This document shows positions 49,066-57,982 of a stretch of DNA of 64,000 bases, piece by piece; the first letter of the stretch is position 1, and every line of letters starts with the position of its first letter. The stretch covers positions 3,521,001 through 3,585,000 of the forward strand of contig JACKIH010000003.1 in assembly GCA_020638575.1 (NCBI GenBank), read 5' to 3'. Made by a program: the position numbers and the translations under genes. The notes under the pieces are model-generated. The model was not told the DNA's origin. It did no database searches and saw only the letters and a program-made list of their open reading frames with translations. This DNA is from Rhodospirillaceae bacterium. Its GTDB lineage: Bacteria; Pseudomonadota; Alphaproteobacteria; DSM-16000; Inquilinaceae.

Positions 49066-49710
49066 CTACCCCGGCAGCAGGCGCTGTGCGACCCCGACGA
49101 TCCGGCGCACCAGGCGAACGGCGGAGAACGTCGGCAGGAACAGGATGGTCCCGACGGCGAACGGCCCCAGCGCGATCGCCGGCCAGGGAGGATCGCAGCC
49201 GAACACACCCTGGCGGAACCGGAAGGTCAGGAATCCCAGAGCTTTTTCGGAGATCTCGCAGGCGCCGCGGGACAGCCCCAACCGCCCGAAGACGAAGAGA
49301 TAGAGGACCCCCAGCACGACCGCGGACAGGGCCGCCACGGCAGCGTCAGACTTGACGTGCGATGCCGGCTTGTCCGTGGGGACAAAGACGACCTCCTTCA
49401 GTTCTGTAATGACGTCGAGGGAGTGCGCCTTAAAGCGGCGGACGATCCGTAGGCCGATGAGAACCAGCGGGAACATAAGCAGGCTGTACTGGCCCACAGC
49501 GAAAAGCGTGTGGTGCCAAACGGGGTTGCACCAGCGATCTTCCTCGTCAAACCAATAGGGGAAGAGCCCCGTTGCGTCGTACCGCGATTCACACAGCGCA
49601 TCTGCGATGCGGACGGACATTTCGACAAAGGTGAGAACCGCCGAAACGATGACGCAGATGCAGGCGACACGGGGAAGATCGTCCCGCAGCCTGACGACGG
49701 GGATTTCCAT
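49066..49710 (-). CDS. Four-TM membrane protein, paralogue 2 (candidate immunity protein)
   Basis: A 214-residue protein with four predicted helices: about residues 12-31 (VACICVIVSAVLTFVEMSV), 57-80, 110-133 and 175-200. It is a paralogue of the gene at 49938-50588: both share RLRDDLP near the start, TGLFPYWF, WCNPxWH and an identical end ILFLPTFSAVRLVRRIVGV-AQRLLPG. The last 82 coding nt are identical in DNA too. The start is taken as the ATG at 49710, giving a length like the paralogue; 49725 is an alternative. It follows an orphan hydrolase tail, so it is a candidate inner-membrane immunity protein; no family is recognised. Confidence 0.65.
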   Translation of the reverse strand: MEIPVVRLRDDLPRVACICVIVSAVLTFVEMSVRIADALCESRYDATGLFPYWFDEEDRWCNPVWHHTLFAVGQYSLLMFPLVLIGLRIVRRFKAHSLDVITELKEVVFVPTDKPASHVKSDAAVAALSAVVLGVLYLFVFGRLGLSRGACEISEKALGFLTFRFRQGVFGCDPPWPAIALGPFAVGTILFLPTFSAVRLVRRIVGVAQRLLPG

Positions 49711-49729
49711 AGCTCCGTTGTGCATGGTG

Positions 49730-49831
49730 CTACCACCATCTCCGCCAGGGCTGCTCGCGATAGATCCGGCCAACATAGGCACCGATGTCGTTGGTGGTTT
49801 CCACGCCAATGTAGTTCCAGATCGAGGCGAT
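49730..49831 (-). pseudogene. Orphan C-terminal tail of the peptidoglycan hydrolase, copy 1
   Basis: The minus strand encodes IASIWNYIGVETTNDIGAY then VGRIYREQPWRRWW and a stop. It is nearly identical to residues 401-430 of the full hydrolase and differs only in the last few residues. It stands directly before the second four-TM gene, in the position that the complete hydrolase holds before the first. Confidence 0.88.
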
Positions 49832-49834
49832 AGG

Positions 49835-49907
49835 TTACGGCAGCCCGGTGCCGCTGCCGCACGGGCCGTGCTCCATCTGGTAGGTGACGATGCACGTGAT
49901 CGCGCGG
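49835..49907 (-). pseudogene. Orphan 3' end of a 48.1-kb-type gene, copy 1
   Basis: The minus strand encodes CIVTYQMEHGPCGSGTGLP and a stop, matching the end of the 221-residue gene. It lies in frame just upstream of the orphan hydrolase tail, separated only by the stop codon. Confidence 0.8.
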
Positions 49908-49937
49908 CGCGATTGTTGGGATGAGTGGCATGGCCCT

Positions 49938-50588
49938 CTACCCCGGCAGCAGGCGCTGTGCGACCCCGACGATCCGGCGCACCAGGCGAACGGCGGAGAA
50001 CGTCGGCAGGAACAGGATGATGCCAATGGCAAGCACGCCAAACTGCAGCGACGGGAAGACAGGCTCACAACCGAACCCGCTATCGCCAGGACGAAGAAAC
50101 AGCAGGTTTGGCGCTTGCACAGCAAGCTCGCACGAACTTCTTAAGTCGCCCGCCGGGCTATAGATGAAAAGGTAGAACACTCCGACAACAACGCCCAGCA
50201 CACCGGCGATGATTGTGTCGGTCTTCGCATGTGGAACTGGCCTAGGTACGAAGACATGCGTGATCCCGGTGTTTCGATGCTGGTCGAGACGTAGAACCTT
50301 ATCCCTTCTGATCATCCGTATGATGAAGAGCGGAAGCAAGTAGAGCCATAGGCTGACCAACCCTACAGAAAAGATAGCGCGATGCCAGATCGGATTGCAC
50401 CAGATGTCAAAATTTTCGAACCAATAAGGGAATAAACCTGAAGTGTCATGAAGAGAATTGCACAAAGAAAAGTCAGAACCTGTCGCCATCTCAACATAGA
50501 TCAGCAATACTCCCATCCCGACGGACACGTGGCAGGCGAGCGGCAAATCGTCTCGTAGGCGCCTGATGGGGATTGGTAACCTCTTCAT
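49938..50588 (-). CDS. Four-TM membrane protein, paralogue 1 (candidate immunity protein)
   Basis: A 216-residue protein with four helices: about residues 17-36 (LACHVSVGMGVLLIYVEMA), 68-92, 124-145 and 182-206. It starts 12 nt after the stop of the peptidoglycan hydrolase, on the same strand, and is a divergent paralogue of 49066-49710 except for an identical last 26 residues. The body is clearly more AT-rich than the surrounding genome (for example 50300-50560), a sign of transfer. The position straight after a cell-wall hydrolase without a signal peptide makes immunity the most likely role; no known family is recognised. Confidence 0.65.
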   Translation of the reverse strand: MKRLPIPIRRLRDDLPLACHVSVGMGVLLIYVEMATGSDFSLCNSLHDTSGLFPYWFENFDIWCNPIWHRAIFSVGLVSLWLYLLPLFIIRMIRRDKVLRLDQHRNTGITHVFVPRPVPHAKTDTIIAGVLGVVVGVFYLFIYSPAGDLRSSCELAVQAPNLLFLRPGDSGFGCEPVFPSLQFGVLAIGIILFLPTFSAVRLVRRIVGVAQRLLPG

Positions 50589-50600
50589 CGTCAGAGCTCT

Positions 50601-51911
50601 TCAGAAGGACCAAAGTGGCCTGGACCACGGCCGTTCGCGATAAACCCGGCCAACATAGGCGCCGATGTCGTTGGTCGTTTCGCGCCCAATGTAGTTCCAG
50701 ATTGAGCCAATCGCTTCGGGAGTAGGGTGGTCCAGCCGGGCTGCAATGCGACCAATGAGGATAGCGGCCGCTTCGATGTTCTGCTCTGGATCAGTTAGAT
50801 CTGCGTTCCGGCTCCCCAATAATTTTGCCCATAGGTCTGGATTTATATTCATCGGAAACTTGGTGTCCCCGAATTCATCAAGTAAATAATTGAATCCAAA
50901 TTTATGTCCGCGCGCATTTTCCATCCACATGATGGCTCGGAGCAAATCAGCATCTATATGGTGGCGTCTAGAGGCGGCTTCAATTAATGGATCATATCCC
51001 GCAAGAGCAATTCGGCCAAATATCGGTGCCTCCCAAAGAGGAGATGATGCATCGGCGTTATGATCCGGAGTGAAATCGAATCGAGCGGGCAGATCCGCAA
51101 GGATGTTGGCGACCCTTTCCCTTGGATCATTGATTGTTGGGACCGCGAAGGCACCACGTGGGCCACCCCAGCCGGCACCCTCCCAGCGCCTTCTGAGTTC
51201 CAAGGCCGTTGGGCCTTCCGTCTGCTGGGGCACAAAGAGTGGATACCGCCCTGGAAGCTCAGGAAGGGGCGTGGCAGGCTCCAGCCCGAGTGTCGTTCCG
51301 ACTTGCCGGCCGGCTTCGCCGAAGGCCCAGGCAGTCGGGTTCTGCCAGGTCGTTCCGAACTGCTTCGGGTCACCGATCTGCCCGACGAGCCGCTCCGCTC
51401 TCTTTGCTGCCGGCCGGTCCGCCAGCGGCGAGGCGAATGACGGGGAGCCCCGCTTAGGCGGCCGGCCGAGGAGGCTGGGGCGGACCGGGCTTTCCTTCGG
51501 CACGGCGGCCTCGAAACTGCGGCGTCCTGACCGGCCTTGCCCTGCCGCGCCGGCAACATCCCATTCGGCCGCCTTGCCGAAGGGCGGGGCTGCATCGGCC
51601 GCACGGGCTTTACCGAAATCGCCAACGGCCGCCTTGAACCGCGCCTGCCGCTTGGCCAGTGCCTTGTTCAGCGCCCGTTCCGTCGGGCCGCCAGGTTTGG
51701 CGATGCCGTCCGCCTTCAGCCCCTTTGCCACCTGGAATCCCTTCAGGGCGGCAAACAGCTCAAGGTCAGGATAGCCGGTGCTCCCCTTCGCCGCGGGTCC
51801 ATAGCCGAGGCTCCGCAGGCCATGCTTCAGCGACCCTACGTCGGCCATTCCCGACGCAAACCCACTGCCGACCGGGGCCTGAAGTTTGACGGATTTGAAG
51901 AGACTGGCCAT
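50601..51911 (-). CDS. Peptidoglycan-binding, lysozyme/transglycosylase-like protein (candidate secreted effector)
   Basis: A 436-residue protein. Residues 25-85 look like a peptidoglycan-binding domain (LKHGLRSLGYG, LFAALKGFQVAKGLKADGI, GPTERALNKAL). Residues 90-290 are low-complexity, Pro/Ala/Arg-rich linker. Residues 300-436 resemble a lysozyme/lytic-transglycosylase fold: DPLIEAASRRHHIDADLLRAIMWMEN, with E331 as candidate catalytic acid, then NIEAAAILIGRIAARL and SIWNYIG. There is no signal peptide, so export would need a dedicated system (for example type VI). The ATG at 51911 follows GAGGAA. It heads a strand-wise array of candidate immunity genes and orphan tails. A phage-type or housekeeping hydrolase is the alternative. 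Confidence 0.65.
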   Translation of the reverse strand: MASLFKSVKLQAPVGSGFASGMADVGSLKHGLRSLGYGPAAKGSTGYPDLELFAALKGFQVAKGLKADGIAKPGGPTERALNKALAKRQARFKAAVGDFGKARAADAAPPFGKAAEWDVAGAAGQGRSGRRSFEAAVPKESPVRPSLLGRPPKRGSPSFASPLADRPAAKRAERLVGQIGDPKQFGTTWQNPTAWAFGEAGRQVGTTLGLEPATPLPELPGRYPLFVPQQTEGPTALELRRRWEGAGWGGPRGAFAVPTINDPRERVANILADLPARFDFTPDHNADASSPLWEAPIFGRIALAGYDPLIEAASRRHHIDADLLRAIMWMENARGHKFGFNYLLDEFGDTKFPMNINPDLWAKLLGSRNADLTDPEQNIEAAAILIGRIAARLDHPTPEAIGSIWNYIGRETTNDIGAYVGRVYRERPWSRPLWSF

Positions 51912-52376
51912 CAACGGTTCCTCACAGGGCGGGCCGCACCATTGCTCAACCCAGACGTGCAGGACTATTATCCTATAGGGCCGCTAAGGAAAGCCGAAAA
52001 GTGGTCCGCCGGTGCGTCACGCCCCGTAAGGAACATATAGCGAACATTTATGGATGTCCACGCTTTTAGGCCCGTCGCAGAGCCCGCCCCACACCGATGT
52101 GGCCCCCATGGGCGCGCTGGTCGCCCGACCGGCGGCGACCGCCGAAGCGGCGGCGCTCGCGTACCGGTGGCAATGTGTCGAATTCGAATGACTCACGTTT
52201 GGTTGACGTAGATCATAGCGGGCTCGCCCCAGGATCATTGGTGTGCTGGGGACGCCGAACACGACGGCCGTTCTGGCGGCATCAGAGAACAAGGAGGCTG
52301 CACGGCCGCGCGACCGCCCGGGGTTTCGGGCGCGCTCGGCGGTGACGGTCCGACATGTCTGTGGAGGAAGTGCGCT
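51912..52376. other. Intergenic region between the divergent hydrolase and prpE
   Basis: A 465-nt gap that should hold both promoters. The part near the hydrolase (51950-52060) is AT-richer; a TTGACG hexamer near 52202 could be a prpE -35 element, without a clear -10. No gene is credible. Confidence 0.4.
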
Positions 52377-54278
52377 ATGGGTGCCTATGCCGAGATTCAC
52401 GCCCGGTCCATTTCGGACCCCGAAGGCTTTTGGGGAGACGCCGCCAAGGCGATCGATTGGGTACAAGCGCCGACCAAGGTGCTCGATGGCAGCGACCCGC
52501 CCTTCTACAAGTGGTTCCCCGACGGCAAGCTGAACACCTGCTACAACGCGCTCGACCGGCATGTGGAACGCGGCCGTGGCGACCAGGCGGCGGTGATCTA
52601 CGACAGCCCCGTCACCAATACCGTGCGCACCATCACCTATAGCGAGATGCGCGACCAGGTCGCCCACTTCGCCGGGGCGCTGAAGGGGCTCGGCGTCGGG
52701 CTCGGCGACCGCGTCATCGTCTACATGCCCATGGTGCCGGAAGCGCTGGTGGCGATGCTGGCCTGCGCGCGCATCGGCGCCATCCATTCGGTGGTGTTCG
52801 GCGGCTTCGCGCCAAACGAGCTGGCCACGCGCATCGACGACGCCAAGCCCAAGGTGATCGTCAGCGCGTCGTGCGGCATCGAAGGCAAGCGGGTGATCCC
52901 CTATAAGCCGATGCTCGACGAGGCCATCGACCTGGCCAAGCACAAGCCCGATGCCTGCATCATCCTGCAGCGCCCCCAGGTGGCGGCGGACCTGAGCGCC
53001 GGGCGCGACCACGACTGGGTGAAGCTGGCCGCGGCGGCCCAGCCGGCGGATTGCGTGACGGTGGATGCCAACCACCCGCTCTATATCCTCTACACCTCGG
53101 GCACCACCGGCCAGCCCAAGGGCATCGTGCGCGACAACGGCGGGCATGCCGTGGCGCTCTATTGGACGATGGTCAATTTCTACAACGCCAAGCCGGGCGA
53201 CGTGTACTGGGCGGCCTCCGATGTCGGCTGGGTGGTCGGCCACTCCTACATCGTCTATGCCCCGCTGCTGCTCGGCGCCACCACGGTGGTCTACGAAGGC
53301 AAGCCCGTGGGCACGCCCGATGCCGGCGCCTTCTGGCGGATGATCGCCGACCACAAGATCAACATTCTGTTCACGGCACCGACCGCGTTCCGCGCCATCA
53401 AGCGCGAAGACCCGCACGGCGAGTTCTTCAGGAAGTACGACACCGCGACCCTGCGGACGCTGTTCCTGGCCGGCGAACGGTCGGACCCCGATACCATCCG
53501 CTGGGCCGAAGACCTGCTGAAGGTGCCGGTGATCGACCACTGGTGGCAGACGGAAACCGGCTGGGCCATCTGCGGCAACCCGCTGGGCATCGAACACTTC
53601 CCGGTGAAGTACGGCTCGGCCACCAAGGCGGTGCCGGGGTGGAACGTGCAGGCGCTCGACAATGACGGCCAGGAGGTGCGCCGCGGCGACATCGGCGCGC
53701 TCGTGGTCAAGCTGCCGCTGCCTCCGGGTGCCATGCTGACGCTGTGGCAGGCGCCGGAGCGCTTCAAGTCCTCCTACATGGAGCAGTTCCCAGGCTACTA
53801 CATGACCGGCGATGCCGGGTTCATCGACGAGGACGGCTATGTCCACGTGATGACCCGCGTCGACGACGTTATCAACGTCGCCGGCCACCGCCTGTCCACC
53901 GGCGGCATGGAAGAGGTGCTGGCGGCCCACCCCGATGTGGCGGAAGCCGCGGTGATCGGCGTGGCCGACGACCTCAAGGGCCAGCTCCCGGTCGGGTTCA
54001 TCGTGCTGAAGGCCGGTGTCACCAAGAAGCCGGACGACGTGGTGGCCGAATGCGTCAAGATGGTGCGCGATCGCATCGGTGCCGTCGCCGCCTTCAAGCT
54101 GGCCACGGTGGTCGACCGGCTGCCCAAGACCCGCTCGGGCAAGGTGCTGCGCGGCACCATGCAGAAGATCGCCAATGCCGAAGACTACAAGATGCCGGCG
54201 ACCATCGACGATCCGGTGATCCTTGAGGAGATCGGCGAGGCACTGGCCAAGATCGGCTACGCGTCCGCCCACAAGTAG
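52377..54278 (+). CDS. prpE: Propionyl-CoA synthetase (propionate-CoA ligase)
   Basis: A 633-residue adenylate-forming enzyme. The AMP-binding signature YTSGTTGQPKG (239-249) is followed by the PrpE-type IVRDNGGHAVALYW; the C-terminal catalytic Lys lies in TRSGKVLRGT, a site usually regulated by acetylation. It activates propionate (or acetate) with ATP and CoA. The ATG at 52377 has GGAGGAA six nt upstream. It stands alone; the next genes are the liv operon, whose substrates isoleucine and valine yield propionyl-CoA. Confidence 0.9.
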   Translation: MGAYAEIHARSISDPEGFWGDAAKAIDWVQAPTKVLDGSDPPFYKWFPDGKLNTCYNALDRHVERGRGDQAAVIYDSPVTNTVRTITYSEMRDQVAHFAGALKGLGVGLGDRVIVYMPMVPEALVAMLACARIGAIHSVVFGGFAPNELATRIDDAKPKVIVSASCGIEGKRVIPYKPMLDEAIDLAKHKPDACIILQRPQVAADLSAGRDHDWVKLAAAAQPADCVTVDANHPLYILYTSGTTGQPKGIVRDNGGHAVALYWTMVNFYNAKPGDVYWAASDVGWVVGHSYIVYAPLLLGATTVVYEGKPVGTPDAGAFWRMIADHKINILFTAPTAFRAIKREDPHGEFFRKYDTATLRTLFLAGERSDPDTIRWAEDLLKVPVIDHWWQTETGWAICGNPLGIEHFPVKYGSATKAVPGWNVQALDNDGQEVRRGDIGALVVKLPLPPGAMLTLWQAPERFKSSYMEQFPGYYMTGDAGFIDEDGYVHVMTRVDDVINVAGHRLSTGGMEEVLAAHPDVAEAAVIGVADDLKGQLPVGFIVLKAGVTKKPDDVVAECVKMVRDRIGAVAAFKLATVVDRLPKTRSGKVLRGTMQKIANAEDYKMPATIDDPVILEEIGEALAKIGYASAHK

Positions 54279-54499
54279 GCGACCGAAGCTCCCCCGGCCG
54301 AAGGGCACTGGTCCTTGGGCCGGGGCGAGTCGCTGACGACCCGCCAGTTGTCTGCCCGAGGCCGTGTAGACGACCCGGCGGAAGCCCGCCGGGCGCGGTG
54401 GAACTCTCAGAATGGCGGTGAAGTCGGCCTGCCCAGCCAGAAATGGCCATGGCCGCGCCATACTTCGCGATCCTTTGTCCCACCATTTACCATTATTTA

Positions 54500-54620
54500 A
54501 TGGTTGGGTTGGTATGTTGCAGGTGATCGGAGACACAGGACATGGCGTCCTGACGGGTCCGGTTCTTGTTGATGCCTCCCTGTTGACCTTTGCCGCCGGC
54601 TCCCGCCGGCGGCAATTTTT
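54500..54620 (+). ncRNA. Possible small RNA ending in a strong terminator
   Basis: The terminator at 54590-54620 lies more than 300 nt past prpE, with no protein gene in between. The preceding 90 nt contain a hairpin CAGGAC/GTCCTG (54538-54553) and a CCTCCC stretch near 54576-54581. A prpE 3' UTR is the simpler alternative. Confidence 0.25.
54590..54620 (+). terminator. Strong intrinsic terminator between prpE and the liv operon
   Basis: Perfect 10-bp arms TTGCCGCCGG and CCGGCGGCAA with a 6-nt loop are followed by TTTTTAATTT on the plus strand. Confidence 0.85.
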
Positions 54621-54957
54621 AATTTCGGCCCCAGGGAACCTGGGCGGGACAGCGGTTCTACGACCAATGGTATGCCCAAGAGCGCGGCACACGGCCGCGG
54701 TCCGCCCGCCGATGACCAATCGTGCGGCATTTTCCGCCGCCAATGGCGCGCCTTTAACCGGCTACCCTTCGTAACCGTAGGCTCTTGCCCTCATCCTGGG
54801 CGCTGACTATCGTTCGATTGTCACAGGACACCTATGCAGCTATGCCGGCTCTCGGTCCTGGAATGGCCGTGGACCGGTGGGTTGGCATGGAACCTGCTTT
54901 CTCTTTCGCCGTCCCTCCACTCCCCGGAGCGGATCGCATCCCCCTCCAGGCGCCCCG

Positions 54958-55872
54958 ATGGAATATTTCTTTCAGCAGCTAATCAACGGCCTGACGCTGG
55001 GCTCCATCTATGGCCTGATCGCCATTGGCTATACGATGGTCTACGGCATCATCGGCATGATCAATTTCGCCCACGGCGACATCTTCATGGTCGGGGCGTT
55101 CATCTCTTTGATGAGCTTCCTGGTCCTGGCGCTCGCCGGAGTGACGGCGGTGCCGCTGGCGCTGCTGGTGGTGCTGATCATCGCCATGGTGTTCACCTCG
55201 GTCTACGGCTGGACGGTGGAACGCCTGGCCTACCGGCCGCTGCGCGGGTCGTTCCGGCTGGCGCCGCTGATCTCGGCACTCGGCATGTCGATCTTCCTGC
55301 AGAACTACGTGCAGCTCCTGCAGGGTGCCCGCAACAAGGCGCTGCCGCCGGTCATCCAGGGCGGGTTCCAGCTCACCTCCGGCGGCGAATTCGATGTCAC
55401 CGTGAGCTACGTGCAGATCATCATCCTGGCGATCACGCTCCTCTTGCTGGTGGTGTTCACCTTGCTGATCGCCAAGACCTCGCTGGGGCGCCAGCAGCGC
55501 TCGTGCGAGCAGGACAAGCTGATGGCCTCGCTGGTCGGCGTGAACGTGGACCGCACCATCTCCATCACCTTTGTCATGGGGGCCGCATTGGCGGCCGTGG
55601 CGGGCCTGATGTACCTGGTGCGCTACGGCGTGATCGACTTCTTCGAAGGCTTCATCGTCGGCGTGAAGGCATTCACCGCGGCGGTGCTGGGGGGCATCGG
55701 CTCATTGCCCGGCGCCATGCTGGGCGGCCTGATGATCGGCATGATCGAGGCCTACTGGTCCGGCTACTTCCCGGTGCAATACAAGGACGTCGCGGTGTTT
55801 GCGATCCTCGTCCTGGTGCTGATCTTCCGCCCCAGCGGCGTATTGGGCCGCCCCGAGATTGAGAAGGTGTGA
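54958..55872 (+). CDS. livH: Branched-chain amino acid ABC transporter permease LivH
   Basis: A 304-residue inner-membrane permease with about eight helices. It opens with FFQQLINGLTLGSIYGLIAIGYTMVYGIIGMINFAHGD, split over residues 4-41, and has the EAA-like loop near SCEQDKLMASLVGVN. It pairs with LivM to form the channel. The ATG at 54958 gives MEYFFQQ; an in-frame ATG at 54877 would add 27 residues without a good site. The stop touches the livM start. Confidence 0.93.
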   Translation: MEYFFQQLINGLTLGSIYGLIAIGYTMVYGIIGMINFAHGDIFMVGAFISLMSFLVLALAGVTAVPLALLVVLIIAMVFTSVYGWTVERLAYRPLRGSFRLAPLISALGMSIFLQNYVQLLQGARNKALPPVIQGGFQLTSGGEFDVTVSYVQIIILAITLLLLVVFTLLIAKTSLGRQQRSCEQDKLMASLVGVNVDRTISITFVMGAALAAVAGLMYLVRYGVIDFFEGFIVGVKAFTAAVLGGIGSLPGAMLGGLMIGMIEAYWSGYFPVQYKDVAVFAILVLVLIFRPSGVLGRPEIEKV

Positions 55873-55877
55873 CGCCG

Positions 55878-57980
55878 ATGCCCGAAACCACGGACGTCGC
55901 CGCCGCCACCGGCGCGAAGACCGGCACCCCCGGTCTCGACCTGTCGAAGACCATCGAAAGCCCCCCCGCGGCGGACGGGGCGCGCGGCCTCGACCTCGTG
56001 GCGATGTTGAAGGAGGGCCTGCTAGCGGCGCTTGTGGGGTTTGCCCTGTTCGCCACCATGGTGGGCTTGCAGATCACCGAAGTGCAGGGCGGCCAGGGGA
56101 TCGCAACCCGCTTCGTCGACGTGGCGGTGGCCGTTGTGCTGGTGTTCATCGGCCGCATCGGCATGTTCCTGGTGCGCGAAGGCTACCCGTTGCCGGTGCT
56201 GATCGGCGGCGGAGTGGTCGCGGCCATCGGCGTGCTGGCGCCCCTGCCCAGTTCGATCCTGCAGATCCTGTGCATCTGCGGCGCCATCGTGTCATCGCTG
56301 ATGGCGGCGCGCCGCCTCAACGTGCCGACCACGGTGTTGGTGGTAGTGGGGGCGGGGGCCGTGTGGCTGGGCCTGGCGCTCGATCTTCTGTCGGTGTCGA
56401 GCAGCGCCCTGGAAATCCTGGTGCTGTGGTACGGCGGCCTGGCGGTGCTGATCGGGCTGCTCGCCCATCCGCGGGCCACCAACGGGCGGCGCCACGTGCT
56501 CGGCGTGCCGGGCGGAATCCTCGTCGTGCTGCTGCTGGGGGCCGTGGTGCTGGCCGGGCTCCTCTACCTTTTGATCAGCACCGAAACGCTGACCCAGGTG
56601 GAGTCGACCCGCAACACTGAGATCACCGTGAACTCCGTGCCCGAGGGCACCGACGGCGCCTTTGCCGTCGATGTCGGCGATGGCGACGTGGTCTACCTGC
56701 TGCCGGCACCGGAGGATACGCCGCGGACGGTGGAGACCGCCCCCGTGCGCGGCGTCGACGGCGAAGCCTACCGCGTGCTGGTGGTGGCCGGCGTGCCGGT
56801 ATCGGGTGACGTGGTGCCGCTGCTGGCGGTGTTCTACGCCTGCGTCGCCGCGGCCATCCTGCTGGCCAACCGCTACGCCCATCTGCTGCCGCCGCGCGAT
56901 CCCGGAGCACCGCCGATCATGGACGTGGTGGCGCGGCGCGTGCAGAAATCCAGTAGCGTCACCACCCCGCTGGCCATGGCCGCAGCGCTGCTGCTACCGG
57001 TCTTCTTCTACGACCGCCAGACCATCGATCTCGCCACGTTGGTGCTGACGTACGTGATGCTGGGCTGGGGGCTCAACATCATCGTCGGCCTGGCCGGGCT
57101 GCTCGACCTTGGGTACGTGGCGTTCTATGCCGTGGGAGCCTATTCCTACGCGCTCTTCGCCACCGAATTCAACTTGAGCTTCTGGGCCTGCCTGCCCATC
57201 GCCGGACTGCTGGCGGCGTCGGCCGGGGTGATCCTGGGCTTCCCGGTGCTGCGCCTGCGCGGCGACTATTTCGCCATCGTCACCCTGGGCTTCGGCGAAA
57301 TCATCCGGATCATCATCCTCAACTGGTACAACCTCACCCGCGGGCCGGACGGCATCGGCGGCATTCCGCGGCCGTCCTTCTTCGGCATCGCGGACTTCAC
57401 GCGCGAGCCCGCCGAGGGGGAGGTGGCCTTCCACGAATTGTTCGGGCTGGAGTTCGACACGCTGCATCGGGTGGTCTTCATGTACTACCTGATCTTGATG
57501 CTGGCGCTGATCGTGAACTTCTTCTCCATGCGGGTGCGCCGCATGCCCATTGGCCGCGCCTGGGAGGCGCTGCGCGAGGACGACATCGCCTGCCAGTCGC
57601 TGGGCATCAACCGGCGCAACATCAAGCTGATGGCCTTTGCCTTCAGCGCCATGTTCGGCGGCTTTGCCGGGTCGTTCTTCGCCACCCGCCAGGGCTTCAT
57701 CAGCCCGGAGAGCTTCACCTTCATCGAAAGTGCCATCATCCTGGCCATCGTCGTCCTCGGCGGCATGGGCAGCCAGGCCGGCGTGGTGCTGGCGGCGATC
57801 CTGCTGATCGGCCTGCCGGAGGTGTTCCGCGAGCTTGAGCAATACCGCATGCTGTGCTTCGGCATGGCCATGGTGGCGGTGATGGTGTGGCGGCCGCGCG
57901 GCCTGCTGGCCCACCGCGACCCCTCGGTGCGCCTGTTCGGGCGCAAACGCGGAGCGGCGGAAGCCGCGGAGGTGACCTGA
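55878..57980 (+). CDS. livM: Branched-chain amino acid ABC transporter permease LivM, long N-terminal extension
   Basis: A 700-residue protein. The C-terminal 310 residues are a normal LivM: LVLTYVMLGWGLNIIVGLAGLLDLGYVAFYAVGAY, GDYFAIVTLGFGEIIRI and the EAA loop GRAWEALREDDIACQSLGIN. The N-terminal 350 residues, absent from short family members, hold roughly eight extra helices and a beta-rich loop of about 85 residues (near 240-325) that probably faces the periplasm. The start is the ATG at 55878; a GTG at 55869 overlapping the livH stop is possible. Its partners are LivH, LivG, LivF and LivK in the same operon. Confidence 0.9.
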   Translation: MPETTDVAAATGAKTGTPGLDLSKTIESPPAADGARGLDLVAMLKEGLLAALVGFALFATMVGLQITEVQGGQGIATRFVDVAVAVVLVFIGRIGMFLVREGYPLPVLIGGGVVAAIGVLAPLPSSILQILCICGAIVSSLMAARRLNVPTTVLVVVGAGAVWLGLALDLLSVSSSALEILVLWYGGLAVLIGLLAHPRATNGRRHVLGVPGGILVVLLLGAVVLAGLLYLLISTETLTQVESTRNTEITVNSVPEGTDGAFAVDVGDGDVVYLLPAPEDTPRTVETAPVRGVDGEAYRVLVVAGVPVSGDVVPLLAVFYACVAAAILLANRYAHLLPPRDPGAPPIMDVVARRVQKSSSVTTPLAMAAALLLPVFFYDRQTIDLATLVLTYVMLGWGLNIIVGLAGLLDLGYVAFYAVGAYSYALFATEFNLSFWACLPIAGLLAASAGVILGFPVLRLRGDYFAIVTLGFGEIIRIIILNWYNLTRGPDGIGGIPRPSFFGIADFTREPAEGEVAFHELFGLEFDTLHRVVFMYYLILMLALIVNFFSMRVRRMPIGRAWEALREDDIACQSLGINRRNIKLMAFAFSAMFGGFAGSFFATRQGFISPESFTFIESAIILAIVVLGGMGSQAGVVLAAILLIGLPEVFRELEQYRMLCFGMAMVAVMVWRPRGLLAHRDPSVRLFGRKRGAAEAAEVT

Positions 57981-57982
57981 CC

